64,000 nucleotides of DNA from Thiomonas sp. X19 (GCF_900089495.1 NZ_LT605203.1:359501-423500), one strand, 5' to 3'; positions 40,131 through 53,273 are shown, numbered from the stretch's first letter. The notes: a model not told the origin generated them from the sequence alone. Made by a program: numbers and translations.

Positions 40131-40676
40131 ATGGACGTCAATACTTACCTGCGCGACCACATCCGCACCGTGCCCGACTGGCCCGCGCCCGGCGTGCAGT
40201 TCCGCGACATCACGCCCTTGCTGCAGAACCCGCGCGTGTTCCGCGTGCTGATCGACCAGTTCGTGCACCGCTACATGGCGCCCGAACTGCGGCCGGACGT
40301 GGTGGCCGGCATCGACGCGCGCGGCTTCATCCTCGGCGCGGTGATTGCCTACGAACTCAATATCGGCTTCGTCCCCATCCGCAAAAAAGGCAAGCTGCCT
40401 TACACCACGGTGGAGGAAAGCTACGAACTGGAATACGGCAGCGCCACGGTGGAAATCCACACCGACGCGGTGCGGCCGGACAACCGCGTGCTGCTGATCG
40501 ACGACCTCATCGCCACCGGGGGCACCATGATGGCCGGCAAGCGCCTGCTGGAGAAACTCGGCGCCCGCGTGATCGAAGGCGCCGCCATCGTCGATCTGCC
40601 CGAACTCGGGGGCTCGACCGCGCTGCGCGCCAGCGGGCTGTCGCTGTTCACCCTGGTGGACTACGCCGGTGCTTGA
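40131..40676 (+). CDS. apt: Adenine phosphoribosyltransferase
   Basis: 181 residues. It salvages adenine to AMP. It contains the start region [38 protein letters not shown], the flexible loop [20 protein letters not shown] and the PRPP-binding motif [14 protein letters not shown]. Complete. The 3' end overlaps the following gene by 8 bases. Confidence 0.96.
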   Translation: MDVNTYLRDHIRTVPDWPAPGVQFRDITPLLQNPRVFRVLIDQFVHRYMAPELRPDVVAGIDARGFILGAVIAYELNIGFVPIRKKGKLPYTTVEESYELEYGSATVEIHTDAVRPDNRVLLIDDLIATGGTMMAGKRLLEKLGARVIEGAAIVDLPELGGSTALRASGLSLFTLVDYAGA

Positions 40677-41127
40677 GCGCCGCCGCGCCTGTTGCAAGCT
40701 CGCAGCCTGCACCGTCCTCGGTGCCTGGCTCGGCGTGCCGGCAGCGCTGGCGCAGACCGCGCCCGAGGTCTCCATCGCCAGCGTCAACGGCATCGACTTC
40801 CAGGGCCAAACCGCGGTGCTGGACCTGACGCTGTCGATCCGCAACACCGCCGGTCTGGCCCTGCCGCTGCAGGCGCTGCGTTTCCATTGCGGGTTCAACG
40901 GCATCGACGTGGCGCAGGGCCAAAGCACCACCCCGGTCAACATCCCCGCGGGCGGCCGGGCCATGGTGCCGGTGCGCCTGGACGTCGACAGCGCCAGCCT
41001 GCTGGGCGTCCTTGCCAACCTGCCCCCCGACGGCCAGGTGAATTACCAGCTCCAGGGCCACGCCGAGATCGGCCTGACCATGCTGCAGATCCCGTTCAGC
41101 CACCAAGGCGTGATTGCACTGCGTTGA
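40669..41127 (+). CDS. Exported LEA type 2-like protein
   Basis: 152 residues from a GTG start. A signal peptide ([18 protein letters not shown], cut after Ala about 28) is followed by one immunoglobulin-like LEA14/LEA_2 domain ([40 protein letters not shown]). Such domains occur in exported proteins of unknown role. It overlaps apt by 8 bases, so it is translated from the same message. Confidence 0.75.
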   Translation: MLERRRACCKLAACTVLGAWLGVPAALAQTAPEVSIASVNGIDFQGQTAVLDLTLSIRNTAGLALPLQALRFHCGFNGIDVAQGQSTTPVNIPAGGRAMVPVRLDVDSASLLGVLANLPPDGQVNYQLQGHAEIGLTMLQIPFSHQGVIALR

Positions 41128-41289
41128 ATCTGCTGGCTTCTCGACGCCAACGTCGACACCAACGAGCACCGCGAAACGCACTGAACGCCGCCGCCCAAGA
41201 CTTGCTCGTCAGCCCTGCGTTTTCCCGCGACACGGACGGAAACGGGAACTCATCGTCGCCAAGCGGGACTCCGGGTTGACCCAGAAGAA

Positions 41290-43839
<2,550 letters not shown>

Positions 43840-43948
43840 TCAAAACATCGGAAACCACAGGCCAAGTCGATGCCTGCACGGTCGAAAATCTGGAGAGTGT
43901 TCGCGTGTGGCGCGGGAACGCGGCACACGCGTCTGTCGGCGCATGGCG

Positions 43949-45067
43949 TCAGATGCGCATGGGCATGACCACGTACTTGAAGGTGACGTCGTCAGGCAGG
44001 GTCAGCAGCACGCTGCTGTTGCCGTCCAGCAGATCGAGGCGCACGGTTTCGCCGGGAAGGTTGGAAAGGACGTCGATCAGGTAAGCCACGTTGAAACCAA
44101 TTTCAATGGCGTCGCCGTTGTATTCCACATCGAGTTCCTCCTGCGCTTCTTCCTGCTCGGCATTGGTGGAGGAAATGCGCAGGGTCGCAGGTTCGAGATT
44201 GATGCGCACGCCCTTGAACTTGTCGCTCGTGACGATGGCCACGCGTTGCAGCGCCGCCAGCAAAGCCTGCCGTGCCAGCGTCAAATGAAACTTGTGGCCC
44301 TTGGGCACGACGCGCTGATAGTCGGGGAACTTGCCCTCCACCAGCTTGCTGACCAGGTCCATGGTGCCGAACGTGAGCCGCGCCTGATTCGAGGCGAAGC
44401 GCATCTCGATGGGCTCGTCGCCGTCGCTCAGCAGTCGCAGCAATTCCATCACCGTCTTGCGCGGCAGAATCACTTCGCGCTTGTCGGCCAGGCCTTCGAC
44501 CTGCGTCGTCACCAGCGCCAGGCGGTGGCCATCGGTCGACACCAGGGTGAGTTGATGACCGTCCGCCACCAGCAGCAGGCCGTTGAGGTAGTAGCGAATG
44601 TCGTGCTGCGCCATGGCGAAATGCACCAGCCCCAGCATGCGCTTGAGCTGGCCCTGCGCCATCACCAGGGGCTGGGCGGAATAGTCGGCAGCTTCTTTCA
44701 CCAACGGGAAGTCGTCGGCCGGCAGGGTCTGCAGGGAAAACCGCGACTTGCCACAGCGGACCGTGAACTTGCCGTCCATCCATTCCAACGTCGCGTCCGC
44801 AGCAGGAGCAGCACGCAAGATGTCGATCAACTTGCGTGCATTCACCGTGGTGGGTTGCAGATCCGCGCTGGCCGCATGGCCCTCACCCACGGCGGTGCGC
44901 ATGCGCATCTGAATTTCCATATCGCTGGTGGTCAAGGCCAGATCATCGCCTTGCGGCTGCATGAGCACATTGGCCAGTACCGGCAGTGTCTGCCGCCGTT
45001 CCACGATTCCGGCCACGCCCCCCAACCCCTTGAGCAAGGCCTCACGCGATACGCTTAGTCTGTTCAT
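43949..45067 (-). CDS. dnaN: DNA polymerase III beta sliding clamp
   Basis: 372 residues in the usual three-domain clamp fold. It starts MNRLSVSREALLKGLGGVAG and contains RQTLPVLANVLMQ, KFTVRCGKSRFSLQTLPADDFP, LVADGHQLTLVSTDGHRLAL and the C-terminal YVVMPMRI ending. Its 5' flank (45068-45278) is AT-rich and may hold origin elements. Confidence 0.98.
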   Translation of the reverse strand: MNRLSVSREALLKGLGGVAGIVERRQTLPVLANVLMQPQGDDLALTTSDMEIQMRMRTAVGEGHAASADLQPTTVNARKLIDILRAAPAADATLEWMDGKFTVRCGKSRFSLQTLPADDFPLVKEAADYSAQPLVMAQGQLKRMLGLVHFAMAQHDIRYYLNGLLLVADGHQLTLVSTDGHRLALVTTQVEGLADKREVILPRKTVMELLRLLSDGDEPIEMRFASNQARLTFGTMDLVSKLVEGKFPDYQRVVPKGHKFHLTLARQALLAALQRVAIVTSDKFKGVRINLEPATLRISSTNAEQEEAQEELDVEYNGDAIEIGFNVAYLIDVLSNLPGETVRLDLLDGNSSVLLTLPDDVTFKYVVMPMRI

Positions 45068-45278
45068 TGTGAATCTTCCTTTTCAGAATAGGACTAGTAA
45101 CAGGAGAGACGACATTCTTGCGGATAAGTCATTTTCTTTTTTTATATCAAAGACTTGCAAAATTTTTGCGCTGGGGACAACGCAGCAAGTTTAGGCGCGT
45201 CAACATGAACAACTCGAGCCGCTGCGGTGTCAGGCCATGCTTGTTCAACCTTGGCCCACAATCCGTCCACAGCCTTGT
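45068..45278. other. AT-rich spacer between dnaN and dnaA, possible origin element
   Basis: Contains a run rich in A and T at 45128-45170, a near-consensus DnaA box on the minus strand at 45119-45127 (TTATCCGCA, one mismatch) and a weaker one at 45172-45180 (TTGTCCCCA). It could be a DNA-unwinding element or just the dnaN leader. Confidence 0.35.
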
Positions 45279-46724
45279 TCATCCCTTCAGGGTTTGTTCC
45301 AGCACATGCAGTTGCTGGTTGAGTTCTTGCATGCGCGTGCGCTCCTGCGTCATCTTGCGCACGGCATGCAGAACCGTGGTGTGGTCCCGCCCGCCGAAAA
45401 GCTCGCCAATCTCGGGCAGGCTTTTCTGTGTGAGTTCCTTGGCCAGATACATGGCGATTTGCCGTGGCCGGGCGATGGATGCGGGGCGGCGCTTGGAATA
45501 CATGTCGGCCACTTTGATCTTGTAGAAGTCCGCCACGGTCTTCTGGATGTTCTCGACCGAGACCTGCCGGTTCTGCAGCGACAGCAGATCTTTCAGTGCC
45601 TCGCGCGCCAGGCCGATGGAAATCTCCTCGCCCGAAAACCGCGCGTAAGCCAGGATCTTGCGCAGTGCGCCTTCGAGTTCGCGCACATTGGAGCGCACAT
45701 TCTTCGCGACGAAGAAGGCCACGTCCTCACCCAGGCTCACCAGCTCGGCCTCGGCCTTGCGCAGCAGGATGGCCACGCGCATTTCCAGCTCCGGCGGCTC
45801 CAGCGCCACGGTCAGGCCCGAGTCGAAGCGCGAGGTCAGGCGGGCGTCGATTTCCTGCAATTCCTTGGGATAGGTGTCACTCGTGAGAATGATTTGCGCC
45901 CGTTTCGCCGCCAAGGCTTCAAAGGTGTAGAAAAACTCTTCCTGCGTTTTTTCCTTGCCGGCGAAAAACTGCACGTCGTCGATCAGCAGCAAGTCCAGCG
46001 AGTGGTAATAGCGCTTGAACTCGTCGAACGTCTTGCGCTGGTAGGCCTTCACCACTTCGCTCACGAACTGCTCGGCCTGCAGGTAGCGAATGCGCGCCCC
46101 GGGCTTGGCCGCCAGCAAGGCGTTGCCCACGGCCTGCACCAAGTGCGTCTTGCCAAGGCCCACACCCCCGTACAGAAACAGCGGGTTGTAGGACTTGCCG
46201 GGATTTTCCGAAACTTGCAGCGCCGCCGCGCGCGCCAACTGGTTGGCCTTGCCCGGAACCAGACTCTCGAATGTCAGCGCGGGGTTGAGCCGCGAGCGCT
46301 CGATCGCCTCAGATTCCTGCAAGGACGCAGCAGCCCGTGCCTCGGCGGCCTGGGTCGCGGCACTGGTGTTTGGGACACCATGCCCGGCACGGGCCATGCC
46401 ATTCTTGGCCGCGGTGTTTTGCAGGTCCTCGGCGGCGTCGACGCGCTGCACCGCAGCGGCGGGTTTGTGCACATGTTTTTGAATCGCAAACTCGAGTTGC
46501 ACCGGCCGTCCTGCGGCATTGGCCAGCGCCTGGCTGATGCGCTCGCTGTACTGCGCCCGCAACCAATCCATTTTGAAGCGGTTGGGCACGGCCAGCGTGG
46601 CCGTGGAGTGATCGTCGCTCCAACTAGGCGGCGCGAGGGGCTTGATCCAGGCGGAGAATTGCTGGACGGGGATTTCGCCAGCAAGCTGGGTATAACAGGC
46701 TTGCCAGATCTGTTCGAGGGACAT
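45279..46724 (-). CDS. dnaA: Chromosomal replication initiator
   Basis: 481 residues. Domain I at residues 1-80 ([20 protein letters not shown]), a variable domain II, then the AAA+ domain III with Walker [17 protein letters not shown] and Walker [21 protein letters not shown]. Domain IV binds DnaA boxes ([17 protein letters not shown]). It is the first gene of the minus-strand dnaA-dnaN-gyrB series and faces rpmH across a 492-base spacer. Confidence 0.98.
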   Translation of the reverse strand: MSLEQIWQACYTQLAGEIPVQQFSAWIKPLAPPSWSDDHSTATLAVPNRFKMDWLRAQYSERISQALANAAGRPVQLEFAIQKHVHKPAAAVQRVDAAEDLQNTAAKNGMARAGHGVPNTSAATQAAEARAAASLQESEAIERSRLNPALTFESLVPGKANQLARAAALQVSENPGKSYNPLFLYGGVGLGKTHLVQAVGNALLAAKPGARIRYLQAEQFVSEVVKAYQRKTFDEFKRYYHSLDLLLIDDVQFFAGKEKTQEEFFYTFEALAAKRAQIILTSDTYPKELQEIDARLTSRFDSGLTVALEPPELEMRVAILLRKAEAELVSLGEDVAFFVAKNVRSNVRELEGALRKILAYARFSGEEISIGLAREALKDLLSLQNRQVSVENIQKTVADFYKIKVADMYSKRRPASIARPRQIAMYLAKELTQKSLPEIGELFGGRDHTTVLHAVRKMTQERTRMQELNQQLHVLEQTLKG

Positions 46725-46907
46725 GTGGGTCGATGGACACGGTTGGTTTTCGCTGGCGTCGGGTGTGTGACACCGGGATCGCCGCGCCCACGTTGCGATC
46801 GCTGGATTCAGTCAGAGCCGGGCGTTTCATGGACGCGGCGGTCGTGCAACCGAAAAGCCATCGACGGTGGGAATATATGGTCTTCCAGTTTAGTCCAACA
46901 GACGGAG

Positions 46908-46916
46908 TTATCCACA
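46908..46916 (+). promoter_or_regulatory. Consensus DnaA box
   Basis: TTATCCACA, an exact match to the consensus, 184 bases upstream of the dnaA start. Confidence 0.85.
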
Positions 46917-47024
46917 GACCCGGCCACTCAAATTTTTAGCCAGACGCGCCATCGCGATCTCGCCGTGCATGGCATCAAGACCCGGCCCCCAGCAGCGCCG
47001 GTTTGCCAAGTTAATTCGCGTGCA

Positions 47025-47053
47025 TTGACATCTTGAGCCTAATTTGTTGAAAT
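47025..47053 (+). promoter_or_regulatory. Candidate rpmH promoter
   Basis: A perfect -35 TTGACA at 47025 and TGAAAT at 47048 are separated by 17 bases, about 165 bases before the rpmH start. Confidence 0.5.
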
Positions 47054-47216
47054 CACATGCTTTTCGCAAAATTCACATGGCCTTGGCCATTGACTTTGTT
47101 CGAGCTTGCGGGGATAAGGATCGAATGCGTCCGGACCAGGGAATGCATCCAGACCAAGCCAGCAGGCATCGCGATCGCGCCAGGATCATCCAAGATCAGC
47201 CCCACCGAGTCTCATC

Positions 47217-47351
47217 ATGAAACGTACCTATCAGCCTTCCAAGACCCGTCGCAAACGTACCCACGGCTTTCTGGTGCGCATGCGCACCGCAGGCGGCCGC
47301 GCCGTGATCAACGCCCGTCGCGCGAAGGGTCGCAAGCGCTTGGCGGTCTAA
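47217..47351 (+). CDS. rpmH: 50S ribosomal protein L34
   Basis: 44 residues, the complete and highly basic L34 sequence [20 protein letters not shown] to GRKRLAV. It starts at ATG 47217. First gene of the rpmH-rnpA-yidD-yidC-mnmE series on the plus side of the origin. Confidence 0.97.
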   Translation: MKRTYQPSKTRRKRTHGFLVRMRTAGGRAVINARRAKGRKRLAV

Positions 47352-47595
47352 GTTTGGCGGTCCAGGGTCGCACGCCGGTTTTCATGCCTCCAGGGCAGCG
47401 GCGCCATGCCAGCTGCTCCAGTTTCAGCCCACGATGAAGGCTGCCTGAACCCAGGCGAGCGCTCGTGGGCTTTGCTGTTTGCAGCGCTTCGATGGAGAAC
47501 CTGGGTGTACGACCTCGATGCGCTGTCTTGATCCCGGTGCAGCCGGTAGACCGCCGCAACGGCAGACAGCCACCGCACAAGCTTGGGGAACGCCG

Positions 47596-48204
47596 ATGAG
47601 ATCATCGCAGATCGCCGCTGGGCAGACGGTGTCGGGGCAAGCCACGTTTGGGGCATTCCCCCCCAATGCGAACGTCGATTTGTTCGATGTGCGAATCGTT
47701 CCACTGGACCAGCCGCAATCCTTCTTGGCCAGCCTGCGTGCGCCTGGCCTGCAGGCGCAGGAGTTTCGACTGCACCATCGCAGCTTGCTCGCGCTCGAGG
47801 CCGAGCGCCTGGGCTTGACGCCGCCAAACCCGGCCCGGCCGGACACGGAAAGTTCGATTGCAGGCGCCGCGCCCGTGAGGCCGGGCGCCAGCCCCATGGC
47901 GCCTCGCTGCTGCGTGCTGGGTTTCGTCCTGCCCAAGCGGGTGTGCAAGCATGCCGTGCGCCGCAACCTGATTCGCCGCCATATGCGCGAAGGCTTGCGT
48001 GCACATCTGCTGCAGGCGCCGGACTGGCCGCTGGAGCCGCCGGTGCTGGTGCTCAAGCTCACGCGCAAATTGCCCGAAACCTTCAGCAGTGCGCGTTCGC
48101 CGTTGCTGGGCCGCTATGTGCGGCAGCAACTCCAGGCCTTGCTGAGCCAGTATTCGGCGCGGTTGGCACGCCTGCCCGTGGCCGATGTGCGGAGTTTGTC
48201 ATGA
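47596..48204 (+). CDS. rnpA: Ribonuclease P protein component, divergent
   Basis: About 202 residues, against about 120 in the usual protein. The conserved core lies in the second half: CCVLGFVLPKRVCKHAVRRNLIRRHMREGL carries the RNR motif that contacts the RNase P RNA. Ahead of it an N-terminal part (about residues 15-65, ending FRLHHRSLLALEAERLGL) resembles the first strand-helix unit, but an extra linker of about 40 residues rich in Pro, Ala and Arg has been inserted. ATG 47596 has GGGGAA upstream; the frame is open to a TTG at 47479. The stop overlaps yidD as ATGA. Identification rests on position plus motif. Confidence 0.85.
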   Translation: MRSSQIAAGQTVSGQATFGAFPPNANVDLFDVRIVPLDQPQSFLASLRAPGLQAQEFRLHHRSLLALEAERLGLTPPNPARPDTESSIAGAAPVRPGASPMAPRCCVLGFVLPKRVCKHAVRRNLIRRHMREGLRAHLLQAPDWPLEPPVLVLKLTRKLPETFSSARSPLLGRYVRQQLQALLSQYSARLARLPVADVRSLS

Positions 48205-48536
48205 GGCGTTTGTTGATGCTGTTGGTGCGCGGCTACCAGTTGCTGCTCAGTCCCTGGGTGGGAGGTCAATGCCGCTTCACGCCGACTTGCTCGCAATACA
48301 CTCTCGACGCATTGCGCCAGCATGGCGCCGCACGGGGCAGCTATCTGGGGGTGATGCGCATCGTGCGTTGCAACCCCTGGTGCGAGGGTGGCCACGATCC
48401 CGCCCCCCGTGTCTTTCGCTGGGCTGCCTGGCGCCGCGACGAGCTGCCGGACGACGGCTTCGATTCACCCGCGCAAGATGCGCCCGCAGCTGCTGGCAAG
48501 CCGCTGAAAGATGCTGTCACGCCGCCTCAGGTCTAA
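48201..48536 (+). CDS. yidD: Membrane protein insertion efficiency factor YidD
   Basis: 111 residues. It contains the family core RGYQLLLSPWVGGQCRFTPTCSQYTLDAL and RIVRCNPWCEGGHDP, with the conserved Cys residues. An N-terminal amphipathic helix (MRRLLMLLV) should bind the membrane. A C-terminal tail of about 35 residues is not conserved. It is coupled to rnpA (ATGA overlap) and precedes yidC. Confidence 0.95.
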   Translation: MRRLLMLLVRGYQLLLSPWVGGQCRFTPTCSQYTLDALRQHGAARGSYLGVMRIVRCNPWCEGGHDPAPRVFRWAAWRRDELPDDGFDSPAQDAPAAAGKPLKDAVTPPQV

Positions 48537-48605
48537 TACCCGGTTGACCGCAGCCTCCCCTCCAGCTTCTCTCCGAATTTCAACCGCATTGCCGCAGGAT
48601 TTCGC

Positions 48606-50276
48606 ATGGACTTTCGCCGCTCCGTTTTGTGGGTGATTTTCACCATCTCGGTGATCTTTCTGTACAACTCCTGGCTGCGCTACAACGGCCAGAGCGGCCT
48701 GTTTGGCGAAGCGCCGGTGGCCACGGCTCCTGCGCCTGCGGCCGTCGGCCGCTCGGGCGATGTGCCCACGCCCACCGCGTCGACCGCCGCTGTGCCGCCT
48801 GGCGGGGTGCCCGCGCCCGCGGTGGCAACTGCCGCAACGTCTCCCGCTGCCCGGCTCACCACCATCCGCACCGACGTGTTGGACATGAAGGTGTCGAGCG
48901 AGGGCGGCAATCTGGTCTACGCGCGGCTGCTGGACTACACCAGCCATGTCGATGCCAAGGATGACGTGGTGCTGTTCGACAACAGCGGCAGCAACATCTA
49001 TATGGCGCAAAGCGGGCTGGTGGGCGGCGACTTCCCCAACCACAAGACACCGATGACGCTGCTGCCCGGGCCGACCGACATGGGCTCGGCCGACACGCTC
49101 ACGGTGCGCCTGCAGTCGCCGGTGGTGGGCGGGCTGCAGCTCACGCGCAGCTACACCTTCAAGCGCGGCAGCTATGTGATCGCGGTGCGCAACACCATCG
49201 TCAACAAGGGCGCGGCGCCAGCGACGGCCCAGCTTTACATGCAACTCGTGCGCGACGGCAACGACCCGAGCACCGGCACCCACTTCTATCACACCTTCAC
49301 CGGCCCCGCGGTCTACGACAGCAAGGACAAGTTCCAAAAATACGAGTTCAAGGACATCAGCGACCAGGTCAAGACCATCAAGAGCGAAGATGGCTGGCTG
49401 GCGATGGTGCAGCATTACTTCGTCACCGCCTGGCTGCCGCAGCCGGACAAGGGCGCCCGCGAGTTCTACCTGCGCAAGCTCGAGCCCAATCTGTATGCGG
49501 TCGGCGTGATGCTGCCCCTGCCGACGCTCGCGCCGGGGGCGCAGACGGTGCAGAGCGACACGCTGTATGTCGGCCCCGAGATCGAGAGCCAGCTCGCCGG
49601 CCTGGCACCCGGCTTCGAGCTGGTGAAGGACTACGGCTGGGTGACCATCATCGCCAAGCCGCTGTTCTGGGCGCTGGAGCAGGTTCACAAGGTGCTGGGC
49701 AACTGGGGTTGGTCCATCATCGGCCTGACCATCCTGCTCAAGCTGCTGTTCTTCCCGCTCACGGCCGCCAGCTACAAGTCGATGGCGCGGATGAAGGCCG
49801 TGGCCCCGCGCCTGACGGCGCTGCGCGAGCGCCACAAGGACGACCCGGCGGCGATGAATGCCGCCATGGTGGAGATGTACCGCAAGGAGAAGATCAACCC
49901 GCTGGGCGGCTGCCTGCCCATCGTGATTCAGATTCCGGTGTTCATCGCGCTCTACTGGGTGCTGCTGTCCAGCGTCGAGTTGCGCGGGGCGCCGTGGATT
50001 TTGTGGATCCACGATCTCTCGGCCAAGGATCCGTTCTACATCCTGCCGGTGATCATGACGGGGACCTCGTTCCTGCAAGTCATGCTCAACCCCAAGCCGC
50101 CCGATCCGATGCAGGCGCGGCTGATGATGATCATGCCGCTGGCGTTCTCGGTGATGTTCTTCTTCTTCCCGGCCGGCCTGGTGCTGTACTGGCTGACGAA
50201 CAACATCTTCTCCATCGCCCAGCAGTGGTTCATCAACAAGAAAATGGGCGTGCCGGAATTCACCCAACCCAAGTGA
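48606..50276 (+). CDS. yidC: Membrane protein insertase YidC
   Basis: 556 residues. TM1 is at about residues 6-23 ([17 protein letters not shown]), followed by an Ala/Pro-rich linker and the large periplasmic domain (about 80-345). The conserved insertase core follows: [40 protein letters not shown] with the functional Arg, [20 protein letters not shown], and the last helices [20 protein letters not shown] and [18 protein letters not shown]. It acts alone or with SecYEG. Confidence 0.97.
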   Translation: MDFRRSVLWVIFTISVIFLYNSWLRYNGQSGLFGEAPVATAPAPAAVGRSGDVPTPTASTAAVPPGGVPAPAVATAATSPAARLTTIRTDVLDMKVSSEGGNLVYARLLDYTSHVDAKDDVVLFDNSGSNIYMAQSGLVGGDFPNHKTPMTLLPGPTDMGSADTLTVRLQSPVVGGLQLTRSYTFKRGSYVIAVRNTIVNKGAAPATAQLYMQLVRDGNDPSTGTHFYHTFTGPAVYDSKDKFQKYEFKDISDQVKTIKSEDGWLAMVQHYFVTAWLPQPDKGAREFYLRKLEPNLYAVGVMLPLPTLAPGAQTVQSDTLYVGPEIESQLAGLAPGFELVKDYGWVTIIAKPLFWALEQVHKVLGNWGWSIIGLTILLKLLFFPLTAASYKSMARMKAVAPRLTALRERHKDDPAAMNAAMVEMYRKEKINPLGGCLPIVIQIPVFIALYWVLLSSVELRGAPWILWIHDLSAKDPFYILPVIMTGTSFLQVMLNPKPPDPMQARLMMIMPLAFSVMFFFFPAGLVLYWLTNNIFSIAQQWFINKKMGVPEFTQPK

Positions 50277-50343
50277 ACGGCACGGCGTTTGCTGCCGCGG
50301 GCGGTGTGAGGCCGCGGATTCAGTCCGCGACCTTCGACCCGCG

Positions 50344-51768
50344 ATGAACCCGCTGGCGCGGCAGGCGGACCCCATCGCCGCCGTGGCCACCGCGCCAGGT
50401 CGCGGCGCGGTCGGCATCGTGCGGGCCACGGGCCGCGACTTGCGCGACCTGGTTCGAGCGCTGTGCGGGCGCGACCTCGAACCGCGCCACGCCACGCTGC
50501 TGCCGTTTCGCGACGCCGAGGGGCGCGTCATCGACACCGGGTTGGCGCTGCATTTCCCGGCGCCGCATTCCTATACCGGCGAAGACGTGCTGGAGTTGCA
50601 GGCGCACGGCGGTCCGGTGGTGCTGCAACTGCTGCTGCTGCGCTTGCTGGAACTGGGCCGCGACAGCGGTCTGCGCCCGGCCGAACCGGGCGAGTTCACC
50701 CAGCGCGCGTTTCTCAACGGCAAGCTCGATCTGGCGCAGGCCGAAGCCGTCGCCGACCTGATCGATGCCACCACGGCAACCGCGGCGCGCAGCGCCTCGC
50801 GCTCACTCGCCGGCGAGTTGTCGCAGCGGGTGCACGCACTGGCGGATCGCCTGCGCGAGCTTCGCGCCCTGGTGGAGGCGACGCTGGATTTTCCCGAGGA
50901 AGACATCGACTTCATCCGGGCCGCGGGCGTGGCCGGCCGGCTGCAGGCGTTGCAGGAGCAGCTGGCGGCGATGTTGGCGCGCACCCGCCAGGGGGCGTTG
51001 CTGCGCGAGGGCCTGCATGTGGTGCTGGCCGGCCAGCCGAACGTGGGCAAGAGCTCGCTGCTCAACGCCCTGGCGGGGGCGGAGCTGGCCATCGTCACCG
51101 ACGTGCCCGGCACCACGCGCGACCGCGTCAGCCAGGCCATCCAGATCGAGGGCGTGCCGCTGCACATCATCGACACCGCGGGGCTGCGTGACACGGGTGA
51201 CGCCGTCGAGCGCATCGGCGTGGCGCGCAGCTGGGACGCGATTGCCGAGGCCGACGCCGTGGTGTTCCTGCACGACCTCACCCGCCTGCACGAACCCGAC
51301 TACGCGCTGGCCGAGGCGCAAATTGCCGCCAGCCTGGCGCGGCACCGCCCGACGCTGTTGCATGCCTGGAACAAGGTCGACGCGCTGGACGCGTCCGTGG
51401 CCGAGGTCAGGCGCCGGCAATTCTGCCAGGCGATGGGCTGGGCTGAGGACGAGACCGCCGCGCTGAATTTTTCAGCGCGCCAGCACACCGGGCTGGACGC
51501 GCTGCGCCAGGCCCTGCTTGCCGGCTGTGGCTGGCGGACGCTGCCCGAGGGCGTGTTTCTCGCCCGCACCCGCCATGTCCAGGCGCTCGAGGCCTGCGCC
51601 GCGCATCTCATGGTGGGACAGGGGCTGTTGGGGGCGGCCGTGCCGGCACTCGACCTGCTGGCCGAGGAACTTCGGCTGGCGCATCAGCCGCTGATGGCGA
51701 TCACCGGCGCAGTGACGGCGGATGATTTACTTGGCGACATTTTCAGCCGCTTTTGCATCGGCAAGTAA
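50344..51768 (+). CDS. mnmE: tRNA modification GTPase MnmE
   Basis: 474 residues. With MnmG it makes cmnm5U34 in tRNA. The N-terminal folate-binding domain (1-120, [20 protein letters not shown]) is followed by a helical domain and an inserted G domain with G1 [16 protein letters not shown]3 DTAGLRDT and G4 NKVDAL. It ends in the obligatory FCIGK. Confidence 0.97.
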   Translation: MNPLARQADPIAAVATAPGRGAVGIVRATGRDLRDLVRALCGRDLEPRHATLLPFRDAEGRVIDTGLALHFPAPHSYTGEDVLELQAHGGPVVLQLLLLRLLELGRDSGLRPAEPGEFTQRAFLNGKLDLAQAEAVADLIDATTATAARSASRSLAGELSQRVHALADRLRELRALVEATLDFPEEDIDFIRAAGVAGRLQALQEQLAAMLARTRQGALLREGLHVVLAGQPNVGKSSLLNALAGAELAIVTDVPGTTRDRVSQAIQIEGVPLHIIDTAGLRDTGDAVERIGVARSWDAIAEADAVVFLHDLTRLHEPDYALAEAQIAASLARHRPTLLHAWNKVDALDASVAEVRRRQFCQAMGWAEDETAALNFSARQHTGLDALRQALLAGCGWRTLPEGVFLARTRHVQALEACAAHLMVGQGLLGAAVPALDLLAEELRLAHQPLMAITGAVTADDLLGDIFSRFCIGK

Positions 51769-51854
51769 ACGGCGGGGAACATTGAGCGCGCGTCCGACTC
51801 CGACCAACATGGGGTATGGCGCGCATCGTTTGCGTTGTAGATTGGGAGACAGAC

Positions 51855-52148
51855 ATGGGTGAATTCAGCATCTGGCATTGGCTCATCGTGCTGGTGATCG
51901 TGATGATGGTGTTCGGCACCAAGAAGTTGAAGAACATCGGCACCGATCTGGGCCAGGCGGTGAAGGGCTTCAAGGACGGCATCCGCGACGCCGAGTCGAC
52001 CGAAGCGGCGGCGTCCACCGCAACGACGCCGCCGACGTCGGCTTCTGCCGCCGACGCCGCGGGCGAAGTCAGCCGCAAGTTGACGGCGCACGATGTTGTG
52101 GACGTGGCCGAAGTGCCCGCCAAGACCACGACGCAAGAGCCGCGCTGA
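51855..52148 (+). CDS. tatA: TatA/E-type twin-arginine translocase subunit, stand-alone
   Basis: 97 residues. One N-terminal transmembrane helix ([15 protein letters not shown]), the [23 protein letters not shown] amphipathic region in typical TatA form, then an Ala/Thr-rich acidic tail. GGGAG lies upstream of ATG 51855. No tatB or tatC is near, so this is an orphan copy or a TatE-like second subunit. In many betaproteobacteria the tatABC operon sits elsewhere. Confidence 0.85.
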   Translation: MGEFSIWHWLIVLVIVMMVFGTKKLKNIGTDLGQAVKGFKDGIRDAESTEAAASTATTPPTSASAADAAGEVSRKLTAHDVVDVAEVPAKTTTQEPR

Positions 52149-52217
52149 CGCGGGCCGGTCTTGGCACGTTCGCGCCTGGCGCGTCGTGCATTCGAGCCCG
52201 AAGCCGGCTTGACCGGT

Positions 52218-53225
52218 TCAGCGCAGCCGCTCCACGGCCTTGGGGTTGAGCAGGCCGTCGGTACGGCCGGCGGCGAAATGCACGATGGCGGCAAAGGCCT
52301 GGCCGAACAGGTGCTCGTAATGCTCCAGTTCCACATAGCCGACATGAGGCGTGCAGATGGCGTTCTCCAGGCGCAGCAGCGGATTGCCCCGCATGATGGG
52401 TTCGGACTCGAACACGTCCACCGCCGCCATGCCGGGGCGGCCGCGGTTGAGCGCCGAAACCAGCGCGTCCGGGGCGATGAGTTCGGCGCGCGCGGTGTTC
52501 ACCAACACGGCCTGAGGCTTCATCTGCGACAGGTCGGCCAGGGTGATGAGGCCGCGCGTCTCGTCGTTCAGGCGCAGGTGCAAGGAGAGCACATCGCTTT
52601 GCGCGAAGAGGACTTCGCGGCTTTCGGCCACCTCCAGGCCCTGCTCCGCCGCGGCATGACGCGACGCTTCGCGCCCCCACACCAACACCCGCATGCCGAA
52701 GGCCTGGCCGTAGCCGGCCACGATGCGGCCGATGCGGCCATAGCCCCAAATGCCCAGGGTCTTGCCGGCCAGGCGCTGGCCCAGGCCGAAGTTCACGGGC
52801 ATGGATTGCGACTTCAGCCCCGGCTGCTGCCAGGCGCCTTGCTTCAGGCTGGCGACATGCTGCGGCAGGCGCCGCATCGCCGCCATGATGAGGGCCCAGG
52901 TGAACTCGGCCGCAGGCGCGGCGTCGACACTGCCTTCGACCACGCCGATGCCGAGCTGGGTGCAGGCGTCCACATCCAGATGGGCGCCGGCGCGTCCGGT
53001 CTGCACCACCAGCTTGAGCTTGGGGCACTTCTCCAGCACCGCACGGTTCAGCGTGGTGCGCTCGCGATTGAGCACCACCACCTGGGCATCGCGCAAACGC
53101 ACGGCCAACTGGCCGGAGCCCTTCACGTTGTTGTTGAACACTTTGACGTCGTGCCCGCTCAGGCTGGCGAAACAGGCCAACTTGCGCACGGCGTCCTGAT
53201 AGTCATCCAGGATCACGATATTCAT
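52218..53225 (-). CDS. D-2-hydroxyacid dehydrogenase family protein
   Basis: 335 residues. NAD-binding site TLGIWGYGRIGRIVAGYGQA, catalytic Arg in VLVNTARAELI, Glu in DVFESEPI and His in CTPHVGYVE, so the catalytic triad is complete. The substrate-side N-terminus is MNIVILDDYQDAVRKL. It resembles the phosphoglycerate-dehydrogenase-like subgroup, but the substrate is open. It is divergent from the CoxG-like gene. ATG 53225 is chosen as the first conserved residue. Confidence 0.88.
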   Translation of the reverse strand: MNIVILDDYQDAVRKLACFASLSGHDVKVFNNNVKGSGQLAVRLRDAQVVVLNRERTTLNRAVLEKCPKLKLVVQTGRAGAHLDVDACTQLGIGVVEGSVDAAPAAEFTWALIMAAMRRLPQHVASLKQGAWQQPGLKSQSMPVNFGLGQRLAGKTLGIWGYGRIGRIVAGYGQAFGMRVLVWGREASRHAAAEQGLEVAESREVLFAQSDVLSLHLRLNDETRGLITLADLSQMKPQAVLVNTARAELIAPDALVSALNRGRPGMAAVDVFESEPIMRGNPLLRLENAICTPHVGYVELEHYEHLFGQAFAAIVHFAAGRTDGLLNPKAVERLR

Positions 53226-53273
53226 GGCGCAACTGTAGCGCGCCTGCCGCACGCTCAAGCTTCAAACTTGCGT

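Larger units (their letters stand above)
46725..47216. other. Probable replication origin (oriC) between dnaA and rpmH
   Basis: A 492-base gene-free region between divergent dnaA and rpmH, the standard oriC location in many betaproteobacteria. It contains one perfect DnaA box at 46908-46916, AT-rich stretches (46925-46940 and 47010-47085) and several GATC sites near 47140-47200. I see only one consensus box, which is few for an origin, so part of the origin may lie beyond dnaA. Confidence 0.6.

Noticed and set aside
45237..47036. Open frame of 599 codons on the plus strand over dnaA and the origin
   Set aside because: Runs through dnaA and into the origin spacer; composition is that of an antisense shadow.
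47479..47595. N-terminal extension of rnpA from TTG
   Set aside because: No ribosome binding site and no similarity; ATG 47596 has GGGGAA upstream.
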